This document shows, piece by piece, positions 17,315 through 24,705 of a DNA stretch of 64,000 bases. Both the position numbers and the translations under genes were made by a program. The notes beneath the pieces are model-generated. The model saw nothing but the letters and a program-made list of their open reading frames with translations. It was not told the DNA's origin and did not search any database. The stretch is from Betaproteobacteria bacterium UBA1934 (GTDB taxonomy: Bacteria; Pseudomonadota; Gammaproteobacteria; Burkholderiales; Rhodocyclaceae): NCBI GenBank assembly GCA_002337055.1, contig DDFG01000004.1:993078-1057077 (forward strand), written 5' to 3'. Positions within the stretch are counted from its first letter, which is position 1. Every line of letters begins with the position of its first letter.

Positions 17315-18978
17315 TGCGCGCCTCCTTTACGATAGACAATGGTTCCTGCGCCGCGGCGCGCCTTGCGCCAACGCCAGCCACGATGCGTCAGCCCGAGCAT
17401 CGCCAAGCCGAGGAATCCGCCCCAGCCGGCGATGGTGTAGGAAGACGGCAGCCATTCTTCGGCGGGCGAATCGGGATCTCTCAATTCGGCCGGAAAGGGA
17501 CGCGGGCCGACGGGCACGATCTTCCATTTCGAACGATCTGCCGGCGCGCGCTGCATGTATTCGTCGATGGAGGCGACCGGCGCCTGACCGAACGCACGCG
17601 ACGACGGGAATTGCGGCAGCCGGATGAAAACCAGACCTTCGAGATCCTCGGCCAACGCCTGCTCGTAGGGCGTCGCCCCCTTACCGACAGCGAGACGTTG
17701 TAGAAGATCGTTGCCTGCGGCTTGAAAGGCCACCATCGGATAGAGATTGGTCTGCTCGGCCATCAGGTAGTCAGTCGCCTTTTTACCGCTGTCGAGGCTG
17801 CGATCCTTGAGCGTCATGTAGGGCAAGGCCGCGACGCCCTTCAGACGGCCGGTCGGGCCTTGCGCCGGAATCTGCCAGCCGACCGTGCGCAGCGTTTCCA
17901 TATTGATGCCGGCGCAATTGGCCGTCGCGTGCCGATAGACGAAATCGTGCCGGTAGAAATGATTGAAGACGCGATTGATCGCATCCTGATATCTTGCCGC
18001 GGCGCGTTCCTGTTTCAACACCGCCACCACGAGGTACGAAGGGCGATACCACGATTGCCCGCTGTTCAGATCGCCCTGATAGGCATCCAGCGGCAGGCTG
18101 GCGGCGATGATGCCTTTTTCGCTGACCGAATCGAGGTTGTAGAAGTTATTCACTGTCCAGTCGCCCCATTCGCCCTTGGTGCCGAAACGTCCGGTCGCCA
18201 CCGCAAAGTGGCCGCCGTGCGCTTCGTCGTCGTCGCCCTGGGCACCGTTCAGCACGAAGGCGAGCACCGGCTTGTTTGCCCAGTCGCGCGGGCCCTTGGG
18301 ATCGCGTTGCCACAAGACGCGCGCTTCAAATGGGGCTCGCGCCCCACCCTCATCGGCACGCACCAGACGGTCCAGCGATTCGCCGGCTTGCAGGGGACGG
18401 TACGGAAGCCGTGCAAAATCAAGCGCTGTGTCGGCAGGCCACAGGCTGCGCACGACAAAGCGGCCTTGTTCGGTCCTGCCGCGCACGTCGAGCAGGCGAC
18501 CGGCAAAATACCGGAGACTCGACGCATCGAAGTAAGACAGATTGGATTCCAGCTTCGGCGCCAAGGCGTAGGGCAGCGTGCTGCTCTGGCCGATTTGGAG
18601 CGTGCGTCCGTCAGCATTCATCCGGGCCGACTCGATCACCTCCGGCGATCCGACCCAGAGCAGCGCCGGGTATTTCACCGGAACGTCGGCCGCGTGCGTC
18701 GCCGTCCATTGCCGCAAATCCTCGAAGGCCCGACGGCCGCGCGTAAACTCCGCCGCGTCGTGCCCGGGCACCGCGATCGTCTCGTTCGCGAAGTACCACA
18801 GGGCGGATTTTTCCGTGGTGCAATCGGCGCATTGGCCGTTAACCAACCGGAAGTCGGTCGCCGGGAACAAGCCGAAACGGCCCTCCGCATTCGCCAGCCG
18901 CGGCCCCTCCAGCGATATGGCCGGCGCAGCCAGACAACTGGCCACCACCAGCGCACCCGCGCGAAAATACATGTTCAT
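17311..18978 (-). CDS. Exported protein with His...Asn-Cys motifs, possibly permuted NlpC/P60-like, and C-terminal membrane anchor
   Basis: 555 residues, not a family I recognise with certainty. The ATG at 18978 has GGGAG upstream and gives a signal sequence; VASC at its end could also be a lipobox. A C-terminal helix (YTIAGWGGFLGLAMLGL) followed by Arg/Lys suggests an inner-membrane anchor with the body in the periplasm. Two motifs stand out: HGGHFAVATG (His254, His257) and TANCAGINMETLR (Cys355). This His-then-Cys order with NC resembles circularly permuted NlpC/P60-like folds such as Lnb (DUF4105), YiiX and LRAT, several of which act on acyl groups or lipids. That is an inference from motif order. 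The gene sits between lipid acyltransferase genes in the same operon. Confidence 0.7.
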   Translation of the reverse strand: MNMYFRAGALVVASCLAAPAISLEGPRLANAEGRFGLFPATDFRLVNGQCADCTTEKSALWYFANETIAVPGHDAAEFTRGRRAFEDLRQWTATHAADVPVKYPALLWVGSPEVIESARMNADGRTLQIGQSSTLPYALAPKLESNLSYFDASSLRYFAGRLLDVRGRTEQGRFVVRSLWPADTALDFARLPYRPLQAGESLDRLVRADEGGARAPFEARVLWQRDPKGPRDWANKPVLAFVLNGAQGDDDEAHGGHFAVATGRFGTKGEWGDWTVNNFYNLDSVSEKGIIAASLPLDAYQGDLNSGQSWYRPSYLVVAVLKQERAAARYQDAINRVFNHFYRHDFVYRHATANCAGINMETLRTVGWQIPAQGPTGRLKGVAALPYMTLKDRSLDSGKKATDYLMAEQTNLYPMVAFQAAGNDLLQRLAVGKGATPYEQALAEDLEGLVFIRLPQFPSSRAFGQAPVASIDEYMQRAPADRSKWKIVPVGPRPFPAELRDPDSPAEEWLPSSYTIAGWGGFLGLAMLGLTHRGWRWRKARRGAGTIVYRKGGAQ

Positions 18979-18988
18979 TCCCTCTCCC

Positions 18989-20251
18989 TTAGATTGTTGA
19001 CGTGTTTTCTTTGTTCGATGGTCGCGCAAAAAACCGCCGCGTCTCGAACACGCTGGCCGGAAAACCTTGCCCGTTCGAGGCGAGCAGGCGTTTCAGCGCC
19101 AAGTCGAAATACAGCGGGTTATGTTCGCGCAAGGTTTCGAGATCCGTCACAGCGTCGCGCGGCAGCAGGCCCGCGCGCGCCAGCGTGGCCGGCGAAATGA
19201 GTGGCAAGATGCCGGGCAGCGGGTAGTCGGAGCCGTGCAGCAGGCGCCGGTGCCAGTCGGTGCGGTCGAGCAGGGTCTGGATCACGCGCACGCGGCGGTT
19301 TCGCAACACCACCGCCGAAATGTCGCCAAACAGGCGGCCCTGCGCGCGTGGCTCGTTCATCAGCCGGGCGAACAGTTCAAAACTGGGTCGCCAGACTTGC
19401 GGGCCGGCGTCGAGGTCGGCGTCGTCGCCCATCGTCGCGCAATGCGCCACGACGACGCGGACCCCGGCATCCAGCGCCCGGCGCAGCCCGAGGGGGTTGC
19501 CGAGACGCTGGGTATCCGCGCCCTTGACCGCCTTTTCTTCACCGCAGTGGACGATCAGCGGCAGATCGAGCCGCGCGAGTTCGTTGAAAAAGGCTTCGCA
19601 TCTGGCCGAGGCCGGATCCATGCCCTGCGCCGCCGGCAGCCATTTGACGGCCCGCGCGCCTTGCGCGGCGGCGGCCTGTAGCGCATCGATCGCATCGGCG
19701 CGATACGGATGGATGGAGGCCACCCACTCGAATCCCGCCGGGAACGCCTGCGCCTGACGGATCGCCCAGGCATCCGGAATGTAGAAGGCGGAGCGTTCGG
19801 GCGACGGCCGGCCGGCATCGTCGTGAAAACGGTCGAAGGCGAAGAGCATGACCTTGAACCCGGCTGGCATCGCCTCGACCAGATTGCGCAGCCGGTCGAT
19901 GTACGCCAGATCGACGCTGCCGCGATGGTTGGCGCAGCCGCCGTTCATGTAGGCCAGGCGCTGGGCGTATTGCAGCGGGCGCAACGGCGACGAGAGTTGC
20001 GGGCCGATGTCGATGCCGCTGTGGGCGTCGCCGACCCCGGCCAGATGAACGTGGCAATCCCACACCTGCGCGGGATCGAGCCCCTGCCAGACGCGGGCGA
20101 GCCACGGGCTGTCCTGCAATTCCAGCGGCGTCGCGGCGCGGCAGGGGTTGATCAGGGCCGGTTTGGCCAGACTCCAGCCGGCGACAGCCGCGAGTCCGGT
20201 GGCGCCGAGGCCTTGCAGAAAGCGTCGGCGTGACATGAGCGGGGACTTCAC
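18989..20251 (-). CDS. Tat-exported amidohydrolase-family metalloenzyme
   Basis: 420 residues. The N-terminus carries a twin-arginine signal (SRRRFLQG followed by a hydrophobic stretch), so a folded, metal-loaded protein is exported. The body is an amidohydrolase/TIM-barrel hydrolase of the amidohydrolase_2 type: CHVHL (first His pair), Lys in VKWLP, IVHCGEE, VVAHCATMG and the C-terminal HGSDYPLP with the catalytic Asp. Substrate unknown. It is the second gene of the ArsR-linked operon, one base after the acyltransferase-ligase gene, and its neighbours suggest a lipid- or lipid-headgroup-derived substrate in the periplasm. Confidence 0.85.
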   Translation of the reverse strand: MKSPLMSRRRFLQGLGATGLAAVAGWSLAKPALINPCRAATPLELQDSPWLARVWQGLDPAQVWDCHVHLAGVGDAHSGIDIGPQLSSPLRPLQYAQRLAYMNGGCANHRGSVDLAYIDRLRNLVEAMPAGFKVMLFAFDRFHDDAGRPSPERSAFYIPDAWAIRQAQAFPAGFEWVASIHPYRADAIDALQAAAAQGARAVKWLPAAQGMDPASARCEAFFNELARLDLPLIVHCGEEKAVKGADTQRLGNPLGLRRALDAGVRVVVAHCATMGDDADLDAGPQVWRPSFELFARLMNEPRAQGRLFGDISAVVLRNRRVRVIQTLLDRTDWHRRLLHGSDYPLPGILPLISPATLARAGLLPRDAVTDLETLREHNPLYFDLALKRLLASNGQGFPASVFETRRFFARPSNKENTSTI

Positions 20252-20252
20252 G

Positions 20253-22394
20253 CTAGGCCTCCTCGGCGTGCTTCTTCAGCGTCACGTAGTCGATCTTGCC
20301 GGTGCCCAGCAACGGCAGCGAGGCGACCAGGCGGATCTTGCGCGGCACCGCCAGTTCCGGAATCCCCAGTTCGCGCGCCTTGGCGGCGAGCAGTTCGCGG
20401 CTGAGTTCACCGTCGGTGGTAAACAGCACCAGCGCCTCGCCCTTGCTGGCATCCGGCTGGCTGCTGGCGGCGTGCTGGCTATTGGGGGCCGCTGCCGTCG
20501 CCAGCTTCTCGACCACCTCCAGACTAACCATCTCGCCGGCAATCTTGGCAAAACGCTTGACCCGGCCGACGATGCGCATGAATCCTTCGTCGTCGAATTC
20601 GACCACGTCGCCGGTTTCGTACCACCCGGCGCCGACGTCGGAAACCGGCGGTTGCAGCACGCCGGGCCGGTCCGACTTGAGGTAGCCGGCCATGACGTTG
20701 GGGCCGCGCACATGCAAAATGCCGCCGCGTTCGATGCCCGGCACCTGCAACAACCTGGCTTCAAGACCCGGCAGCAGCTGGCCGACGGTGCCGGTGCGGT
20801 AGGCCATCGGCGTGTTCACCGCCAGCACCGGCGCTGTTTCGGTTGCGCCATAGCCTTCGAAGATGCGCACGCCGAATTTCTCGAACCAGACGTTCCGCAC
20901 CGATTCCGACAGCTTCTCGGCGCCGGCGACCACATAGCGCAGGCGGTAAAAATCGTAGGGATGTGCGAAACGGGCGTAATTGCCGAGGAAGGTCGAGGTA
21001 CCGAACAGCACGCTGCAACCCCGGTCGTAGGCCAGTTCCGGAATGATGCGGTAATGCAGCGGCGTCGGGTACAGAAAGAGGCTGGCGCCGGTCAGCACCG
21101 GCAACAGCGCGCCGGCGGTCAGGCCGAAGGAGTGGAAGATCGGCAAAGCGTTGAGCACCTTGTCGTCGACCGAGAAATCGATGACCGCACGAATCTGGGC
21201 GATGTTAGCGAGGATGGCACGGTGCGGCAGCACGACGCCCTTGGGCTTGCCTTCCGAACCCGAGGTGAACAGCACCACCGCCGCGTCTTCCGGCGACGCG
21301 GGTTTGACGAAGGCACGCGGAAAGTGCAGACCGTAGAACACCAGCCACAGCTTGTCGGCCAGCGTGACGCCCGCGCGCAGGTCTTCCAGATACACCAGTT
21401 TGATGTTTTTCAGCGCCGCCAGTTTGTCGGCCAGCTTGGCTTGCTCGACAAAAGCTGTCGACGTGACGATCGTCCGGATTTCGGCGGCGTCGCACGATGC
21501 TTGCATCGCCTCGACGCCGGCCGTGTAGTTGAGCATCGCAGGCACGCGGCGACGGGCGGTCATGCCGAAGATCATGCCCAGCGTCGGCGCCAGATTGGGC
21601 AGCAGCACCCCGACCCGCTCGCCCTCGCTGCTGATGCGCTCAACCAGGCGACCCAGCATCAGCGCCATCTTGAGCAGATCGTTGTAGGAATATTCGATCT
21701 GCTTCATGTCTTCGAGCAGCTTGCGCTTCTTGCCGAAAATCTCGGCGGCATTGCACAGCGCTTCGTACAGCGTTTCTTTCGGCTGCGACTTGAACAGCAT
21801 TTCCTGCATCAGGCGGCGCATCGCTTCGCCGGCCTTGCGGCGGCGCAGCTTGGCGGTCGGCGCCTCGGGCATGACAAGCTTGGTGGCCGGCAAAATGGTC
21901 ATGCTGATGCGCGGAAACAACTGACGCGGATGTTTGCCCGACAAGCGCGAGAAATAGCTGCGCGCCGCGCCGTCAAGCCGCACCGGCACCAGTGTCGCGC
22001 CGGTCTTGGCGGCAACGAAGGCCGGCCCTTCATACACCTTCATCAGACTGCCGGTCGTGGTGATCCGGCCTTCCGGAAAGATCACCACCGAACGCCCGGT
22101 TTCGAGCAGGCGAATGACCCGCTTCATCGCCATCGGGCTGGTCGGATCGACCGCCAGGTAATCGACCTGCGACAACAGCAGGCGGAAGAACCAATCGTTG
22201 GCCACACCGGTATGCACGACGAAAACCGGGTCGATCGGCAGGAACAACCCGAGCAGCAAGCCATCAAGGAAGGATTCATGGTTGGCGACGACCAGCAGCC
22301 GCTCGGCCGTGAAGGCATCGAGCTTGCCGCGCACGTCCACACGGAACAGCAAGCGCGCCAAGAGGCGCAACACCGGGCGAATCAGATGACGCAT
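20253..22394 (-). CDS. Bifunctional PlsC-type acyltransferase / acyl-CoA or acyl-ACP synthetase (Aas-like)
   Basis: 713 residues. The N-terminal 190 are an acyltransferase domain with NHESFLDG (H-x4-D), FPEGRITTTGS and VPVRLDG. From about 220 onwards is an AMP-forming acyl ligase: FTSGSEGKPKG (near 377), GYGATETAP, YETGDVVEFD and KIDYVTLKK near the end. This is the layout of 2-acylglycerophosphoethanolamine acyltransferase/acyl-ACP synthetase (Aas) without a transporter; the LplT part is on the gene at 15461. Cytoplasmic face of the inner membrane. Strong AAGGAGG before the ATG. First gene after arsR, 84 bases downstream, so probably ArsR-controlled. Confidence 0.9.
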   Translation of the reverse strand: MRHLIRPVLRLLARLLFRVDVRGKLDAFTAERLLVVANHESFLDGLLLGLFLPIDPVFVVHTGVANDWFFRLLLSQVDYLAVDPTSPMAMKRVIRLLETGRSVVIFPEGRITTTGSLMKVYEGPAFVAAKTGATLVPVRLDGAARSYFSRLSGKHPRQLFPRISMTILPATKLVMPEAPTAKLRRRKAGEAMRRLMQEMLFKSQPKETLYEALCNAAEIFGKKRKLLEDMKQIEYSYNDLLKMALMLGRLVERISSEGERVGVLLPNLAPTLGMIFGMTARRRVPAMLNYTAGVEAMQASCDAAEIRTIVTSTAFVEQAKLADKLAALKNIKLVYLEDLRAGVTLADKLWLVFYGLHFPRAFVKPASPEDAAVVLFTSGSEGKPKGVVLPHRAILANIAQIRAVIDFSVDDKVLNALPIFHSFGLTAGALLPVLTGASLFLYPTPLHYRIIPELAYDRGCSVLFGTSTFLGNYARFAHPYDFYRLRYVVAGAEKLSESVRNVWFEKFGVRIFEGYGATETAPVLAVNTPMAYRTGTVGQLLPGLEARLLQVPGIERGGILHVRGPNVMAGYLKSDRPGVLQPPVSDVGAGWYETGDVVEFDDEGFMRIVGRVKRFAKIAGEMVSLEVVEKLATAAAPNSQHAASSQPDASKGEALVLFTTDGELSRELLAAKARELGIPELAVPRKIRLVASLPLLGTGKIDYVTLKKHAEEA

Positions 22395-22433
22395 GAGAAC
22401 CTCCTTGGCATCGCACTATACCATCCGTTAAAC

Positions 22434-22443
22434 ATATCGATAT
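22434..22443. promoter_or_regulatory. ATATCGATAT palindrome before the acyltransferase-ligase gene, possible ArsR operator
   Basis: A perfect 10-base palindrome in the gap between arsR and the acyltransferase-ligase gene. It shares the ATATCGA core with the inverted repeat that overlaps the arsR start. A TATAGT element follows about 15 bases downstream on the minus strand, so the palindrome would lie near a -35 region. Confidence 0.45.
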
Positions 22444-22478
22444 ACCTACTCATTTCGTTATATTGGTTCAAAAAAATT

Positions 22479-22793
22479 TCAGGGTTTCGATTCATGCACG
22501 TAGTCCAGCACGTTGCCGAACACTTCTTCCAGATAGTCGTGGTGGATCCAGAACCACACTTCCTTGGCGATCTTTTCGGATTGCAGCACATTGGCCTCGC
22601 GCAATATCCTCAGGTGATGCGAGACAGTAGAACGGGCCAGCGTGGACGCTTCGGCGATCTGCCCGACATTCAGCCGCTCGCCCGGCTCGAACAACAGCAG
22701 AATACGCTGGCGGTGCTCATCGCCCAGGGCGGTGAACACCTTGGACATCGCTTTCCATTCTTCGGGCAGGGCGCGGCTATAATCTGTTTTCAT
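22479..22793 (-). CDS. ArsR/SmtB-family winged-helix repressor
   Basis: 104 residues with a single winged-helix domain: VFTALGDEHRQRILLLF, LNVGQIAEASTLARSTVSHHLRIL (recognition helix) and the wing KEVWFWIHH. No ELCxCD metal-binding motif is present, so the effector is probably not the classical arsenite/cadmium site; a lipid or redox effector is possible. The ATG at 22793 has no Shine-Dalgarno, but a sigma70-like promoter places the transcript start at or beside it, so the mRNA may be leaderless; an ATG at 22748 preceded by GGAAAG is an alternative start. Divergent from the DUF2946 gene and leading into the lipid operon. Confidence 0.87.
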   Translation of the reverse strand: MKTDYSRALPEEWKAMSKVFTALGDEHRQRILLLFEPGERLNVGQIAEASTLARSTVSHHLRILREANVLQSEKIAKEVWFWIHHDYLEEVFGNVLDYVHESKP

Positions 22794-22828
22794 GTCGATG
22801 ATTTTAGTTATATCGACACGAAAGTCAA
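22793..22828 (-). promoter_or_regulatory. arsR promoter with overlapping TGTCGAT-N12-ATCGACA operator
   Basis: Minus-strand -35 TTGACT (22823-22828), 16-base spacer and -10 TAAAAT (22801-22806), with the predicted start at about 22793, the A of the ATG. A perfect 7-base inverted repeat (22793-22799 and 22812-22818) covers the -10 region and start site, as expected for an autorepressor. Pattern match only. Confidence 0.6.
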
Positions 22829-23014
22829 CAGTTAATTGCTCCTGTGCACTTTCTCACCTGATCGCGTCAGCGCAGGTGGCTCCGCCAAGCCGATGGACGC
22901 TGATTTTCCCCGATCCGCGTCATGCCGAACCTACTCGGCGGGGCCCAATCTCCGTTGCCATCAGCATGCAAAATCATTAGCATACGGCCTACCCCCAATC
23001 GACGAGAACATCCA

Positions 23015-23419
23015 ATGCCAACGAGCCCCGCACATTTGCGCACCCGAATCGGTCGCGCATTTGTCTCCCGCGTGCTCTGGATCGCGTTGGTGCTCGCAGT
23101 GTGCAACGCGGTCTTGCCCACCGCGTTGAGGGCGGTTTCCGCCGTTCGTGGCGACCAGGTTGTGACGATCTGCACGAGCTTCGGCGCCAAGAAAGTGCAG
23201 ATGGATTCGAGCGGCCAAGCTGCCCGCGACGCGCAGCAGGGCGATACCTGCCAGTACTGTCTGGCGAGCCAGCTCGCCTGTTTGCCGCCCGTCGCGCTTG
23301 CAATGCCGACGCCGACCGCCCTGCCGGCAGCCACCGTGGCCACCTCGGCGGGTGCAACCCCCTTCCTCTCTGCGGCGTGGCGAAGCGATCAGCCACGTGC
23401 CCCTCCCCGACTTTCCTGA
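23015..23419 (+). CDS. DUF2946-type small secreted/membrane protein
   Basis: 134 residues from the ATG at 23015. One hydrophobic N-terminal segment (VLWIALVLAVCNAVLPTA) acts as signal or anchor. It is followed by a Cys-containing stretch with ICTSFG and CQYCLASQLAC and an Ala/Pro-rich tail. The CxxC plus hydrophobic N-terminus fits the DUF2946 proteins, which are often found beside copper uptake genes. Metal binding by CQYC is plausible but unproven. It lies at the head of the copper group on the same strand. Confidence 0.65.
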   Translation: MPTSPAHLRTRIGRAFVSRVLWIALVLAVCNAVLPTALRAVSAVRGDQVVTICTSFGAKKVQMDSSGQAARDAQQGDTCQYCLASQLACLPPVALAMPTPTALPAATVATSAGATPFLSAAWRSDQPRAPPRLS

Positions 23420-23613
23420 TTCGCCCCCACCGACCTGTTTGCGCCCCCCGTCTCCTGAGCGGCGCACCGATCCGTCTGTTGCGCAGCCATGATCGGGAAA
23501 ACCTGTTGCGCTTCGGCTAACGGGCATCACGGTCGGCCGCATTCTTTGACTCACCCTCCGGACTCCGTCCCTCGGGGTGAATCGGCCACAAACACTTTCA
23601 GGCTACACCGCAG

Positions 23614-24189
23614 ATGAGCGATCCCTTTCCTTCTGCAGCTCCGAACCCGGCGCTACGCACGCTGCGCCAAGCAGAGGCGGTCTATTGCGCCAGCGCGACT
23701 GGCGGCGCATGGCGAGTGATGTCAGGCTCTGTCCGGCTGGATGTCGTCCGCAAAGACGGCACAAGCGAATTTGCCGGCATTGCGGTTGCCGGCGACATCA
23801 TCGGCGCCGAATCCCTGATCTTCGGCCAATACAGCTTCAACGCGACGGCCATGTTGCCCTGCACGCTGACACCGTGGCCGGGCGCTGCCCAGCAGTTGTC
23901 GAGCGAAACTTTGCTGAGCACCCTGGCAAGTTCGGAGCGGCGTTTCGCGGAAGTAGTCGCCCTGCGCGGGGGATTGGCACGGGAGCGGGTCAAGCGCCTC
24001 ATTGCCCTGCTGTCACCGCAGGAGGGCGAACGGCGACTGCCCAGCCTGCGGGATATGGCCGACATCACCGGGCTACGCCTGGAAACCGTGTCGCGTGCCT
24101 TGCAAAGATTGCGCGCGGCCGGCGTCATCGGTGTATCGAGCTTGCGCCGGCGCGGCAACAACCATCGCGAACAGGTTTTATCCACCTGA
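23614..24189 (+). CDS. Crp/Fnr-family transcriptional regulator
   Basis: 191 residues. An N-terminal cyclic-nucleotide-binding-type beta barrel (MSGSVRLDVVRKDG, GIAVAGDIIGAESL) is followed by a dimerisation helix. A Crp winged helix closes the protein (LPSLRDMADITGLRLETVSRALQRLRAAGVI). No Fnr-type N-terminal Cys cluster is present, so it is not an oxygen-sensing Fnr in the classical sense. It is encoded just before the PCuAC chaperone (30 bases) and the copper receptor, so it probably controls them; the ligand is unknown. Confidence 0.87.
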   Translation: MSDPFPSAAPNPALRTLRQAEAVYCASATGGAWRVMSGSVRLDVVRKDGTSEFAGIAVAGDIIGAESLIFGQYSFNATAMLPCTLTPWPGAAQQLSSETLLSTLASSERRFAEVVALRGGLARERVKRLIALLSPQEGERRLPSLRDMADITGLRLETVSRALQRLRAAGVIGVSSLRRRGNNHREQVLST

Positions 24190-24218
24190 TCCAGCATGAC
24201 ACTCACAAAGGAATCAGC

Positions 24219-24683
24219 ATGTCCAATCGCATTCAAAAATTCGGCTTTCTCGCAACCCTCGTTCTTTTTACGTCTCTCGCTTTCGCGCAGTCGCAGGCCG
24301 AGCGCGTGCAGATCCAAAATCCGTGGGTGCGCCTCAATGCGCCCGGCACGCAGGTGACCGGCGCCTTCATGCTGCTCGGCAACCCGAGTGACAAGGAAAT
24401 CCGCCTCGTCAAAGCCGAGAGTCAGATAGCCAAGGTGACGGAACTGCACAACCACGTCAACGAAGGCGGCGTCATGAAGATGCGTCAGGTGCCGCTGATT
24501 GCCGTTCCGGCGAAGGGCGAAGCCGCGCTGAAGCCGGGCAGCTACCACGTGATGCTGATCGATCTCAAAGCGCCGTTGCAAGAAGGGGGCACGGTGCCCA
24601 TCACCTTGGAGTTTGAAGATGGCAGCACCCAGATAGTCCACGCCAGAGTGACCAGACCGACGGCCGAAAAACACGCTCACTAA
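24219..24683 (+). CDS. PCuAC-family periplasmic copper chaperone
   Basis: 154 residues. A signal peptide (ends near AFAQ) is followed by the cupredoxin-like PCuAC domain with the exact copper motif H-x10-M-x21-H-x-M at His77, Met88, His110 and Met112. Such proteins bind Cu(I) in the periplasm and deliver it to the CuA site of cytochrome oxidase or related centres. AAGGAA stands before the ATG. Only 22 bases separate it from the OprC-like receptor, so uptake and delivery are linked. Confidence 0.92.
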   Translation: MSNRIQKFGFLATLVLFTSLAFAQSQAERVQIQNPWVRLNAPGTQVTGAFMLLGNPSDKEIRLVKAESQIAKVTELHNHVNEGGVMKMRQVPLIAVPAKGEAALKPGSYHVMLIDLKAPLQEGGTVPITLEFEDGSTQIVHARVTRPTAEKHAH

Positions 24684-24705
24684 CCGAAGACAGAGCCTCG
24701 ATATC

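Noticed and set aside
20148..22835. 895-residue open frame on the plus strand opposite the acyltransferase-ligase gene
   Set aside because: Gln/His/Arg-rich shadow; the minus strand shows full acyltransferase and ligase motifs in order.
23530..23580. TCACCC...GGGGTGA inverted repeat before the Crp/Fnr gene
   Set aside because: The arms are far apart, no T-run follows, and it does not match a Crp or Fnr site, so no call was made.
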